Shown: positions 39,537 to 52,087, counted from the stretch's first letter. The stretch is 64,000 bases of DNA from Salvia splendens (GCF_004379255.2 NC_056048.1:4712001-4776000); one strand, 5' to 3'. Translations and numbers: made by a program. Notes: a model not told the origin generated them from the letters alone.

Positions 39537-39905
39537 AGATAAAATATACGTAAATAATTTGTAGGACTCTTTAAATCAAAAATTTTAAGAGATAGTATAA
39601 AAATAGATAAAATATAAATAATTTGTAGGACTCTTTGATTGGTGGATATGAATTCAAGAGTGCGCAAACAGTGACCGGAGGGAGGAAGTGACAGGACGAT
39701 TTGTCTGCCATTTATTTTTGGGTTGCCACATATAAACAACATCCCAAAATTAAAGAACATTAGTAAATTTAGAAAAACATTAAAATTATAATATAACTGA
39801 TTAATTTTAAAATTACAAAATTGATCAGATGAAAGTTCATGATTTTTATTGACAAATTGACTCTGAACTAAAAATTGGTGTTTTACAAGAATTTATTTAT
39901 AAATA
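39537..39905. repeat. Short spacer with a partial duplication of the copia flank
   Basis: AATAATTTGTAGGACTCTTT occurs twice (about 39553 and 39610), each with the preceding AGATAAAATAT, a direct duplication with a period of about 58 bases. The upstream flank at 34436-34455 (AAGAGATAGTATAAAAAT) is also repeated at about 39587. The rest is AT-rich. Confidence 0.6.
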
Positions 39906-40157
39906 CTCCCTCCGTCCCACATAATTTGACCCAGTTTTCCATTTCGGGACGTCCCACATAATTTGACCTATTTCATTTTTACCATTTTTGGTAGTGGACC
40001 CCACATTCCACTAACTCATTCATACTCACATTTAATTATAAAACTAATATATAAAAGTAGGACCCACATTCCACTAACTTTATCAACTCACTTTTCATTA
40101 CATTTCTTAAAACTCATGCCCGATCAAAGTGTCCCAAATTATGTGGGACGGAGGGAG
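39906..40157. mobile_element. Stowaway MITE, intact
   Basis: Ends CTCCCTCCGTCCCACATAAT and its near-perfect inverted partner, flanked by TA on both sides. 252 bp, no coding capacity. The well-matched ends suggest a younger copy than the one at 667. Confidence 0.9.
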
Positions 40158-41859
40158 TATATGGTAGTCACTATATTTGAAAATTGTTGTCGACCAATTG
40201 AATACCTAAAACTAGAGGTAGGCTGTGATTGAGTTGTGGGCCATTGGGCCTGGGCTTACACAACTCTCCTTTACTCATTTTTCCATTTCACTAATTATAT
40301 CATGGCCCAAAAATAGAGATAACGTGTTGTTTAAATGGTAGTACTATAATTTCTCTTGTAATGTCGGTGGCATATTAAGAAAATGGACGATTTTATTTCC
40401 TAACTCATTTGCCTGGAAATCATAAATGAATACTATAATACTATTAGGTAACGAGAATAAATGAGTATTTCGATAAAAACTTGTTTTGTGATATCATATT
40501 ATGAAATTGGTACATTGATAGTATATCTTACTTTTATAAAAGCATAAATAAGCCCCCCTCATTAAAAAAACATACTCGAATAATCGAATTACTCCTATAA
40601 AACAAATACTTTATGTATCATAGTATACGATAATTATTTTAAAATGCTAACAATCATTAGATGATAAGTGATGAAAACGAGATCTCGGAAAAAGATAAAC
40701 CAATAAAAGATGAGTTTAAACTTCAAACTTTAAACCCACAAAAAGAGAAAAAGAAACAGAATATTACCAAACGACAAAAGTTGAATTTAAATTTAAACTC
40801 ACATTAATCCAAAATTGAGATATTCTTACTTATTTTTAGTTATTTGCTGTTGTTATGTATTGATACGCTTTTAGTAGCTCATATATTCAATTTCAAGACA
40901 TGCTTCATAGATTACAAATTTTCAAATTTGACTTTTGATATATTTGCTTCGATTTTTATAACATAAATAAGTATACAAGTACCACTTCAATCAATATGAA
41001 TATCCGTGAAGTGAAATGGATGATACATTAATTTTATAGTGTGACAATTCATACATACTCTTGTAATTACCGAGATATCAACTTAATTAGATTGGTTTGA
41101 CTGGGTCAAACCTCCCAAGCTTTTATATGCCTCGATTATTACATTCATTTTTCTTACTTTTTTCAAAGAAAAATAAAATTGGCAGTGTATCGAAAAACAA
41201 TGGAAAATCTTTGGTCAATTTTGCTCTTTTGATGGACATGACAAAAATGAGAGGACCCCACACCTCACATACCAAAGAAAAATGAAAAATATAGAGAAAA
41301 CCATATTAAAGACTAAGTTATATACATGCCTCTATTATAGTACTATGGAGTAAAATTTATACATTGTCCATTTACCAACTCTTTTCCCACCTTCATTACA
41401 GATCAAATATCAAAATTATAGTAGTACGTGATAATATTTAAGCTACCATTTAAAATTACTGTAGCATGTGTCAAAAAATCGATGAATGTCTAACATCAAC
41501 AATCGTTTAATTAAAAGTTATACTAGTATTCTTTGGTGGATATATCCAACCTCTTTAATAGATATATAATCATGGATTCATGGGTCATGCTTATTGGCGA
41601 AATAACTTAATACTGTTCAATTAGTTGAATACTCTATTTAGGTAATTAACCTACCTCTGCCAAATAGTTCGTGAATATGACCTTTTATGCTAATTACAAT
41701 TAAATTATTTTTTATTAGTTAATTATAAATGAGATTCTTATTACATAATTGATATTTGTTGTGGATCAAGCATTTCTACTTTCGATTAAGAATATTAGTT
41801 GAAATAGAGGCATCACCCGTTGATTAACTAAAATCTCAACTTGGCTATATAGTACTTAC
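40158..41859. other. AT-rich intergenic DNA
   Basis: No gene or recognisable element over 1.7 kb. Short AT-rich ORFs only. Confidence 0.55.
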
Positions 41860-41975
41860 TCCCTCCGTCCCACTTTAGGATTCCCATTTGAGTTCGGCAC
41901 GAGTTTTAAGAAATATAAAGGAAAGTTGGTGAAAAAAAATAGTGGAATGTGGATCCTACTTTTATATATATATAT

Positions 41976-42020
<45 letters not shown>
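41860..42020. mobile_element. Truncated Stowaway end running into a (TA)n tract
   Basis: CTCCCTCCGTCCCACTTTAG at the left is a Stowaway terminus; the partner end is absent. The fragment stops in an alternating TA tract at about 41966-42020. The tract may be the cause or the scar of the truncation. Confidence 0.7.
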
Positions 42021-42024
<4 letters not shown>

Positions 42025-42510
42025 CAAGATCTGATGGCTGAAATTTAAGCTTGTTTTCATTATTTATATTATTAAATTAATTCGAAAAGGGCATTGTTGG
42101 GAGAGTTTTTTTGCAGCGGTTATTTCAATTCCATAATTCTCTCCATTAAGTTTGGTAAGTATATTTTCTAATTTATTTTCCATATTTAATTCTTCTCTCC
42201 TCCATTTTCACGGTTTACATTGTTGCAAATCACAAAACTCAAATTCCATTCGTCTGCCATAATTTTGAGAAGCTACTGTTGATTTCCTTCATAAGTTTTG
42301 GTGTTTTCAATTAGGGAAGAAGGCATTTTAGTTTGTTTTTATTTCGTATTCCTTCGTAATTTATTTTTCTTCTCTCACATACTTGACTCGATTTTCTACG
42401 TTGAACACGTATGGTGGAGTAGTTTCTCGCCTAAACCCGAATTCTTGAAGTATTCCTCGATTGGTTTCATTTTTTTAAAAATAAGAAAGTAATTAGTTAA
42501 TTCTTCATTG
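42021..42510. other. Unassigned sequence before the tandem repeat
   Basis: No gene seen. A 64-codon ORF at 42298-42492 (+) is hydrophobic and unrecognised, probably chance. Confidence 0.4.
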
Positions 42511-44440
42511 TATTACAACAAATAATGTACCAAAAGTATCTAATAATGTGCACGGATCATTGAATAATGCACAGATTGAAGAGAATAATGTTGAAAGGAA
42601 ATTGAATTCATGCCCTTTGGGTTTAGCAATATATGGGGCTAGGTTGTAGTACCCACTCACAAACGGAACCATCACAAAGGGAAGAGAGTTTGAATCATTC
42701 CCCTTGGGTTTAGCAACCCATAGGGCTAGGTTATAGCACCACAACATGAATTAAATTTCATTTTTTAAAACTACTCATACTATCATAACAAAAGCGTCTC
42801 ATACACATATACATTATAGGACACAAATCGTCCATTACTGAGTAAATAAAATTCATTACACTGAAATATTTTCACATTAGGATTTGTTACAGCAAATAAT
42901 GTACCAAAAGTATCTAATAATGTGCACGGATCATTGAATAATGCACAGATTGAAGAGAATAATGTTGAAATGAAATTGAATTCATGCCCTTTGGGTTTAG
43001 CAATCTATGGGGCTAGGTTGTAGTACCACTCACAAACGGAACCATCACAAAGGGAAGAGAGTTTGAATCATTCCCCTTGGGTTTAGGAACCCATGTGGCT
43101 AGGTTATAGCACCACCACAAGAATTCAATTTTATTTTTTAATATGTTTAAGATTTGGTACAACAAATAATGTACCAATAGTATCTAATAATGTGCATGAA
43201 TCAGTGAATAATGTACAGATTGGAGAGAATAATGTTGAAAGGAAATTGAATTCTTGCCCGTTGGGTTTAGCAATCCATGGGGCTAGGTTGTGGTACCCAC
43301 TCACAAACGGAATCATCACAAAGGGCAGAGAGTTTGAATTATTCCCCTTAGGTTTAGCAACCCATGGGGCTAGGTTATAGCACCACAACATGAATTAAAT
43401 TTCATTTTTTAAAACTACTCATACAATCAGAACAAAAGCGTCTCATACACATATACATTATAGGACACAAATCGTCCATTACTGAGTAAATAAAATCCAT
43501 TACACTGAAATATTTTCACATTAAGATTTGTTACAGCAAATAATGTACCAAAAGTATCTAATAATGTGTACGGATCATTGAATAATGCACAGATTGAAGA
43601 GAATAATGTTGAAAGGAAATTGAATTCATGCCCTTTGGGTTTAGCAATCTATGGGGCTAGGTTGTAGTACCCATTCACAAACGGAACCATCACAAAGGTA
43701 AAGAGTTTGAATCATTCCCCTTGGGTATAGCAACCCATGGGGTTAGGTTATTGCACCACCACAAGAATTCAATTTTATTTTTTAATGCGTTTAAGATTTG
43801 GTACAACAAATAATGTACCAATAGTATCTAATAATGTGACAAATCAGTGAATAATGTACAGATTGAAGAGAATAATGTTGAAATGAAATTGAATTCATGC
43901 CCTTTGGGTTTATTAATCTATAGGGCTAGGTTGTAGTACCCACTCATAAACGGAACCATCACAAAGGGAAGAGAGTTTGAATAATTCCCCTTGGGTTTAG
44001 CAACCCATGGGGCTAGGTTATAGCACCACTACAAGAATTCAATTTTATTTTTTAATGCGTTTAAGATTTGGTACAACAAATAATGTACCAATAGTATCTA
44101 ATAATGCGCACGAATCAGTGAATAATGTACAGATTGGAGAGAATAATGTTGAAAGGAAATTGAATTCTTGCCCTTTGGGTTTAGCAATCCATGGGGCTAT
44201 GTTGTGGTACCCACTCACAAACGGAACCATCACAAAGGGCAGAGAGTTTGAATGATTCCCCTTGGGTTTAGCAACCCATGGGGCTAGGTTATAGCACCAC
44301 AACATGAATTAAATTTCATTTTTTAAAACTACTCATTCAATCAGAACAAAAGCGTCTCATACACATATACATTATAGGACACAAATCGTCCATTACTGAG
44401 TAAATAAAATCCATTACACTGAAATATTTTCACATTATGT
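42511..44440 (+). repeat. Higher-order tandem repeat of two unit types
   Basis: Six units share a core: an ACAAATAATGTACC start, an AATAATGTTGAAA.GAAATTG block and two copies of a GGGTTTAGCAA(C/T)C.ATGGGG block about 95 bp apart. Starts are at about 42511, 42881, 43151, 43525, 43795 and 44065. Long units (A, about 372 bp) carry an extra tail with CGTCTCATACACATATACAT; short units (B, about 270 bp) do not. The order is A-B-A-B-B-A. A further copy of the A tail follows at 44441-44570. Each unit contains minus-strand frames of 80-86 codons, likely a by-product of the repeat. Confidence 0.85.
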
Positions 44441-45420
44441 TAATAAGTTAAAACTACTCATAAAATCAGAACAAAAACGTCTCTGAAACATATCCATTAC
44501 CGGACACATATCGTGCATTACTGGGTCAATAAAATACATTACACGGAAATATTTTTACATAATGTCTATTAGTTAAAACTACTCCCTAACGTTGATGATA
44601 TCTAAACCCTAGAGGTATGACTGGAACTCGTGGACTTTGCCGACGGTTGTGTTACTTACTCCATAGTACACCCTAGCCCACGGGATTGCTAAACCCTTGG
44701 GGAGTAAGTTAAACTTGCTCCATACACCGCTTCGTCAATGTCCACCCTCGGCTGCTTCACTGCTGTCCAAAAATCAATAATGTATTGCATGTATATTATA
44801 TAATGCACAATATTAACTGTATAATGTTTAAAAGGAAACAAATAATGCACCAATGAATATTACATTATCTCAACCATTGACGTTGTATAAAACCGATGCA
44901 TATACAAAAAACATAATGTACACCACTCCCTACAATAATGTACATATGGCAGGAAATAATGCACAACTGAAAATTAAACAACAAAAATATTTGTACACAA
45001 CTACCTATAATAATCTAGTAATGACATCAAATAATGCACACTATTCCCTACAATAATGTACAATTTTAATCAAATAATGCACGAACTTGAATACAATGTT
45101 CAGTCATTTACAGTTTTTTTTCGAAACATAGTCATTTAACTTCCACCCAGAACCATAATGTACACCACTCCGTACAATAATGTATAAATAATCCAAAAAA
45201 TATACAAGCAAACGCAAGTAATTGCTCACCTGCAGCCTGAGTTGGTTGGCTTTTGATAGGCATGCCTCTCTTCGTCATTGCAGATCTGTGAGACGAACCA
45301 CAAATCAAAATCGGATACGATTTTCACTACCAAATCGCTCAATAGACAATAGTAAACCAGTCATTAACTACAAACTTTAATAATGTACATAACCCTAACA
45401 AAATAAAAAATGATTCTTAG
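44441..45420 (+). repeat. Dispersed AATAATGYAC motif field
   Basis: The decamer AATAATGCAC or AATAATGTAC recurs about ten times between 44780 and 45390, at irregular spacing and mostly in the same orientation. The same decamer occurs about three times in each unit of the neighbouring tandem repeat. 44655-44700 is an inverted, diverged copy of the GGGTTTAGCAA..ATGGGGCTAGG block. I do not recognise a gene. Confidence 0.65.
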
Positions 45421-47374
45421 ATTTATGAAAATTCTCGAAAAAAATGAGTTTGAAAAACGTGATATTGTTTGGGAGAAAACATTGAATCGTCGATCCGGCG
45501 GTGAAAATCGTCGATTAACACTGTGTATTACGAAAAACTGAAGCATTGAAACCCTACCTTGTTGTCGATTTGAACTTGATGGTCGCGGGCGAAGGGAGTG
45601 TGGTTTCGTCTGTAAATTCAGTGAGCTAATAAGTGTTCGTAAGTTCAGGTGCGTGTAAAATCTGTCGAACCCAGGAAGCGCATACAAATAACCAGAGGCA
45701 GTGGAAAAGGAGGAAAATGAAGTGAAAAACGCCAGCAATTTACCAGACCGAGGAAATGAAAAGAAACGCTGGCAGAATACAAAAAAATGGAGCAAGGAGC
45801 AAGTATAAGGATCAAGGGAAAAAAAGACAAATTATGAAGAAGGAAGTGCCCTAGGGATCCGTGTCAATATAAAGGGACGACCCCTTTTGAAGAAGAGGGC
45901 CTCTTTCACCACTTTTTATCTTTCACTCTTAGTCTCCTTAGTTTCATTTTCTAGTCTTAGCTCACTTCACACGCACTTGGCACCGATGGGGAATTTTGAG
46001 CAGGCTTGGTGATAGTTAGTCTCTGTGGTGTAACACCGTCCTCACGAGGGCGAAGATACAATCTGTTTTTATTTTCTGTCGTTTATTCTCGCCGTGAACT
46101 TCCTTGTCGGGAGCTCGACGACTGCTTTTGTGTTTGAACCTTATTTCCATGTTTATGGCAGTTTCTATTTTCTGTTTTACTTTGGTTTCTGATGTTTGAT
46201 GTTGGTTTTACTGATTTTGGATGCTTTTCGTAATTGACTGTTTAATTGGAGTTGATGTTGGTTGAATCTGAGTTTGTTTGTTGAAGAATTGTTTGAATCA
46301 GAGTGGATGGATATGGATCTTGGTGTTGTTGAGTTTGGATCGGCTGGAGATGAATCTGATACGTACTTGTTGGATCTGCATGGCTATGTCAGTTGTTTTC
46401 GATTTACTTGACCTGGTAGCTTAGATCTGATAGTTTTCTGCTTAATCATAATGTTTGACGTTCGATCTGAGTTTGCTCGGTTTTTGATGCTCTGTTTCGT
46501 TCATGTTCATGTTTATTTGCCGAAGAAGATTAAAATCGTTGGTAGTTAGATCCAGATCCGTTGTTTGTTTACTTTTGCAGCTTTACCTGTCATAGTAGCT
46601 AAATCGGCAATCTGTCCCACAGCTTTTTCTTGCTTTGTTGTCTCACAGTTTTAGGAAACTTTTTACTTGACCCAGTAGTTTGATAAACCCTCTGCAGTTC
46701 ATTTCAAGTCTCGAATCATGCATGCGTACGTGTTCTTATTGTTTCTTAGGTCTAGTAGTTAGTTAGTACTTGAGTGCTTTTAATTCTCGTGACCCAGTAG
46801 TTTAAAATTCTCGACCCACTTGTTGCGTGGCAGTAGCCAAACCCTCCCAAAACCCTCCAAATGCATGCTAACTCATCCGTCCTCGTGGGATCGATCCTTT
46901 ACTTCTTATACTATCCAATAGTGTAGTGGGTTGAGGTTTTGAAGCGGGAAAAGTGTGTGTTCAACGACCGAATTCTGAAGGTTCCACGATCTCCTAGACC
47001 TTGTGATCTAGCGAATCCTCTGGACCTAGGATTTGTGATATATCAATATCACACGCACACCCACATCACTTCACTAGTGTATTGTAATTGGAATTTGTAT
47101 AACTATAACTGTGAACGCACATCCCTGGAATTCTCTTATTTCTCATATTTTACCTTTTTAATTATTTGCAATTAGTTGCTTTATTGCTTTCAAATTGTTT
47201 TTAGTTTTTAAAATCTCTAAAACTTTCGGTTTTCCAAATAGTGAACGAAGCTTAATAGAAGGTAGCCAATCTGTGATTGTTTTCCCCGAGATCGATATCT
47301 GGTACTGACCTTTAGCTGTACTATATATATACTCTGTATACTTACAGGTTTATTTAGTGCTAATAAAAAGTGCA
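45421..47374 (+). other. Possible decayed LTR element or untranslated region, unassigned
   Basis: 45870-45880 has a TATA-like CAATATAAAGGGA. TTGGCACCGATGGGGAA at about 45977 resembles a retroelement primer-binding site, and 46850-47060 resembles LTR DNA of other plant elements. I found no paired LTRs or target duplication. 45364-45795 (-) has a 143-codon Phe/Ser-rich ORF that is unlikely to be coding. Confidence 0.3.
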
Positions 47375-47560
47375 TCAGTAGTGTGTGTAGTGTGTGAAAT
47401 ATGTGAAATGTGTGTAGTGTGTGAACTGTGTGCAGTGTGTGAAATTGTGTAGTGTGTGTAGTGTGTGAAATTGTGTAGTGTGTGAAATATGTGAAATTGT
47501 GTAGTGTGTGTAGTGTGTGTAATATGTTAAATGTATGTAGTGTGTAGTGTGTGTATATTT
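47375..47560. repeat. TG-rich minisatellite (GTGTGTAGT-like)
   Basis: Irregular copies of GTGTGTAGT, GTGTGAAAT and GTGTAGT over about 185 bp. The minus-strand ORF across it is a run of His, Thr and Tyr and is not a gene. Confidence 0.85.
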
Positions 47561-48981
47561 ACCAAACATGTCAAATCAATTTCATATCAATTCTTCATTT
47601 TACCAAACATAGGATATATCGGTCATTTATGGTCGACCGCCAGGTCATTTCATAATTTAATTCCATTTTCAATTCAGTTCCAATTTCGTGTACCAAACGG
47701 AGCCTAAGACCAAGTTTATCGGTCATTTATGGTCGACCGCCAGGTCATTTCATAATTAAAAAAAACATTATCAGAGTTGGTCTCTCTCTTCGATCGCAGT
47801 CGGATGGTGTGCAACCACCAACCGCTTGGTCTCTCCAATTTTTTGATATTTACTCCAATGAGATTGTGCCAAATGGCACAATCTCATTGGTTGATATTTT
47901 ATTTTATTAAAATTTATATATCTTTAATATATTATATTAAAATTTTTTAAAAATTATACCAAAATTTATAATTTTTCCTTCTATATAAATAGAGACCACA
48001 TTTGCTATAGTTTTGCATACAAAAAAATCTCATCTTTTCTCCTCATATAATACTTTCTTTGGTATAATTTCTTATTTTGTAGTCCCCTTTATCGTTTGTT
48101 TCTATTATTTTTAGTTTGATATTTATTGTTCTTTTTTTATAAATTTTACTGTGCAATAATAAATATTTCATGTAATAATAATATTGTTAAAAAATAATAT
48201 AAAAATATATAATGGTGTGGTTGGGTGGTTATTGATAAACCATGAAAAAATGTGTGGTTGGGTTGGATGAATATTAATGATATGGAAGATGATGTGGAGG
48301 AGACAGAAATTAATTAAATATAAGAAAAGTGGATGGTTGGGTTGAATATGGTGGTTGCTGATAAAAGAGTCTAATGGTTCTTATTTATCTTTGTAATTTT
48401 GTATTATAGTGGTTGGACCTCCAAATTTATTAATTTGTGTTATAGTGGTTGGACCTTTAAGGTGAAAGGTTTTATCGACTAAATTGTATTGATGTTCTAG
48501 TATGCTAATAACGTTGGTTTGCATTTTCTTATATGTAAATTCTTAATATTTTTAACTAGGTTTATGAGATTTTAATGCTAGGACATGTATTTGTTGCTCC
48601 CTCTTTTCATTTGCTTTTTGGTAAATTTCATTTTGCCAAAATTATTTCAGGCCATCCGCTAATAATAATAATAATAATATAAAAAGCAATAGTCAATGAA
48701 GGTACGTAAGCTCAATTGCAACAATAAATAAGGTTTATAATTAAACAACACTAGTACTACATTTTCATATAATAAATTATTTGCTAAAAATGTTAATCAA
48801 TACAAAATCTAAAGGTGGAGTGACGAAATCTATAGCAAAAAATAGAATTGGGGTTTAAATTTAATCATCAACATAATTCAAAAGAGGTGGAATTTTTATC
48901 CTACTACCCAAAAAAATAAAAATAAAAATAAAAATACGTACGTCGGTTACATTGAAGTAGTAGGGTGATGAAAATGCCAAC
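47561..48981. other. Spacer with a direct duplication, a 36-bp palindrome and a possible MITE
   Basis: ATCGGTCATTTATGGTCGAC and following bases occur at about 47619 and 47719. A perfect palindrome spans 47855-47890. GCAACCACCAACC near 47810 and its inverted partner GGTGGTTGC near 48350 could be ends of a non-autonomous element of about 550 bp. AAT repeats lie at 48659-48680. No gene. Confidence 0.5.
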
Positions 48982-49650
48982 TGATGATTTGGCGAATTTT
49001 TGATGGGAATAAATGCAAGTAATAAATGAAGATCACAACACTGAAAATTACGTGGTTCGATTTACTGAGGTAAATCTACGTCCACGGGAAGAATAGAGGG
49101 CAAATTTGTATTGCTTGATCTAGCTTACAGATTACAATGCTGATTTGCTATATGAGATTCAGAATCTAGAGAACTTAACCCTGGTCTATCTGATCTAAGT
49201 TCTATTTATACATTCGAACTAAGATCGTGGTTTGCAGCCCTGGTAGGGGGGTTGATAACTGCTTAATACCACTAAATAGATCGTGGGTGTAATGGAGGTC
49301 GTGGAGATCCTGCATGGGTCCACTATCTCCTTGTTCGGTCGAATACTGAGACCGAACTGCTGAACTTTGCCGATCCGCTTTTGCCGATCTGAGAGTTGAG
49401 CTCGATTGGTCGGCTTTTACCGAGCTATAGGCTGTGACCGAACTCTTTGGTTGTGCCGAACTGACTTTGCCGATCAGCTTTTGCCGATCTGAGAGTTGAG
49501 CTCGATTGGTCGGCTTTTACCGAGCTATAGGCTGTGACCGAACTCTTTGGTTGTGCCGAACTGATACTCTTTCTTGGGTTTTGGGCTGATGCGCCGTCAC
49601 TGCTATTGGGCTCGCAATTATTGTTTAGTTGTTTAGTTCGTATCCCATCA
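48982..49650 (-). repeat. 3' LTR of the Tat element
   Basis: 669 bp. It includes a perfect or near-perfect tandem duplication of 100 bp (49364-49463, 49464-49563) that is also in the other LTR, so it predates the insertion. Differences from the 5' LTR are seen near 49083 (C/A), 49170 (A/G) and 49591 (C/G). Confidence 0.95.
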
Positions 49651-49951
49651 CCACCCCCCCCCGAAAAGCGAAGTGAATCACTTCGGCATTTTGGATAAGT
49701 GTAAGGGGGAGGCTGACGTCAGGGGACGTGCTCTGCACGTGTCTGCATTAAATGTGACAGCAAATCCGGCCAGAGAATCCAGAAAAAGTGGGATTTGAAA
49801 CGGTGCGACGAATTTGAAAAATATTTCCTTTCTTCATCATTGGAGCACTTTTGCGATTATTTCTTCTGCATTCTCTCTCTTTTTCGTAAAATTTTCTTCC
49901 GCTTCTTCAAGAATTTCTTCAGAGACTTTCGACCATCAAAGAGTAAGAATC

Positions 49952-51883
49952 ATGTCTTCTTCTTCTGAAACTGTTTCTGAATCAGGTAGTGGTAGGAAGG
50001 GGGGTAAGGGATCTTCTGGCCGGAAAAAGTCCGGGGAGAAGACGGTAGAATATTTTCACAGCATTTTGAGTAAGGATACTGTGATATCCTTACACAGAAA
50101 ATATTTTCTTCCTGGGGGGTTAGTGGTGATTCCCGACGACACTCATAGGGCTAACTCGCCGCCGGAGGGTTATGCCACCGTTTACGAAGCCTGCTTAGAA
50201 TGCGGGCTTCGTTTCCCTCTTCCCCCCGCCTTTGTAGAGCTTCTTGATTTTTTCCAACTTCCTTTAGGTCAGGTGACTCCAAATTCTTGAAGGCACTTAT
50301 CGGCCTTTGCTGCCGAGCTGCGTAGACTAGAAAATGATCTGTCTCTGAGGGCAATCCTTAATTTCTTTCAGTTTAAGAGAAAGGGATCCTGGTTTTACTT
50401 GATCCCTTTACAGCCCTTTAGAGCCTTCTGTAAAACCAAATGGCCGATGTGGAAAAATCGCTTCTTTTTTTACAATAGGACAGCGGCTCCGGACTTTTCC
50501 TGGAGAGGGCCGAAGTCCGTAATTCCTCATCCTCGGGTAGAACCGTTGGACGAGCTCGAGGGCGGGCTCAATAAGATTCCCATGATTAGGAAACAGTATT
50601 TGGAATCTGAGCTCGTCAAGGGTGACTTCGTGTTCGACTCCTCGTCTTCGGACGAAGAGACTGAGGGTGAGGATTTCTTTTTTTATGCTTTACTGCTTTA
50701 GCGGCGAAAACTAACTTTGTTTTCTTGCTTTTTGGCAGTGAACATGCTAAGCAGGCTTGGTCGCAAATCCTCCGAATCAAAGGAGCCGGAGAAACAGAAA
50801 AACACCAGCTCGGCGTCTGATGCCGAGAAGAATCCGAAGAGGCAGAAGACCTCTTCGAGTCAGTCTTCGGATCCAAAAAAGCCGGGATCGACCTCGGCAA
50901 AGGGGAAGGCGAAGACTCAGAAACCCCCAAAAGCGCCAGAGAGAGACATTGTCCAGGGGGGTTATGGATCAGGAGTGGTTACGGCCACTTCGGAACATAT
51001 CTCTGAGCCCTTTTTATGGCCAAAGGACTTTGTAGAGGTGAATTTTCTTCTTGATTTTCTGGCTTTGCTTCTTTCCTATATTTTTTTTGTGGCCCCTCTG
51101 TTGACTTTTTCCTTTTTCCATTTTCAGAGGAACAATATGCTCTGCAAACTCGTCACCGTTGAACTCTCTAAAGCGTCCAGCGATTATGATGAGATGCAGA
51201 GGAATTTGAATGCTGCTCGTCACCAGGCCGAACAGGCTCGGGCAGACTTTGAGAGGGCAAGGGCCGCTATGATCTCGGCTCAGGATGAAGCCCAGCGTGC
51301 CAAAGACCCGCTCATCATCCAGAGAGAGCGGTCGACACAGAGGGAGGCGGAGGCCGTGGTTGCTCAGGGGGAGGCTCTCCGTGTTTACACGGAGAAACTC
51401 TTTTTGAGCAATCAATTTTCGGCCCTTATCGGTGATCTGCTGAAATTGATGACCGATAATGTTGAGCAGGAACCCGAAGTCGTCTTGCCGCTGTATGGCC
51501 GAGAGATTGCAGCGCGTCTCCAGAGTCTGCCGCTCCTTGAGGAGCTTGCGTCTTCATCGGTCCTGCTTTCTGCTGACCGAGTCCGTAATTGCCGTGCTGA
51601 CCGTGACGAGAACATGGAGGCCATCTTTGCCTCCTTGGGGCCTGTTTCACCCGCTTCAATTTTCAAAGAAGAGGGTGAGCAGGAAAATGAGGCCGGCAAG
51701 GAGACCGAGCAGAGGGATCAGCAGACCGGCGACGGGCACGCCGAGCAAGAGGTGCAGCAGATCGGCGATGGGGGCGCCGAGCAGGAGGGAGGGAGGAGGG
51801 AGGCCGAGGCTGAGACCGAGGTCGACAAGGAGAAAGAAGCTGAAACCCACAGGGAAGCCGGAGACGAAACTGGCGGAGTATGA
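49952..51883 (+). pseudogene. Opposite-strand ORF 1 of the Tat element (gypsy-type transposon protein), one stop
   Basis: It runs against pol. Exon 1 (49952-50666) starts MSSSSETVSESGSG and contains a domain (about 50060-50560) that resembles the Pfam family 'putative gypsy type transposon' (PF04195; from memory). TGA at 50288-50290 interrupts it where Trp would fit; the frame resumes at once with RHLSAFAAELRR. A 72-base intron (GTGAGG...GGCAG, 50667-50738) and a 90-base intron (51038-51127) have good splice sites. Exon 2 has a Ser/Lys-rich stretch; exon 3 is a long charged coiled coil (LNAARHQAEQARADFERARA) ending in Glu/Gln-rich repeats. Function is unknown. Confidence 0.65.
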
Positions 51884-52087
51884 TTTCGTCTCCCTTCTCT
51901 TAGTTTAGTTTCTTTCTTTCTATTTGTAAAATGGCCTTGAAGCCCTCCTTGTGTAAATTTTTTCTTGTGAACGAAAAAAAAATTCTTCTTTCTACACTCG
52001 TGTCTTCCTTATAGCTCTTCTTAATCTCTTTTACTCCTATTGTGGTTTACTGCCTGCTCGGTAAACTGAAATGCCGAACTGACATAG

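Noticed and set aside
43131..44305. Repeated 80-86-codon minus-strand ORFs with YNLAPWVAKPKG
   Set aside because: Open frames follow from tandem repetition of one unit; the frame is lost in several units and there are no start or splice signals in common.
45843..47370. Complete solo LTR
   Set aside because: TG and CA edges can be proposed but the flanks do not form a target duplication and no second copy is in the window; kept only as a low-confidence note.
47375..47569. 64-codon His/Thr/Tyr-rich ORF on the minus strand
   Set aside because: Translation of a TG-rich minisatellite; low complexity, no gene context.
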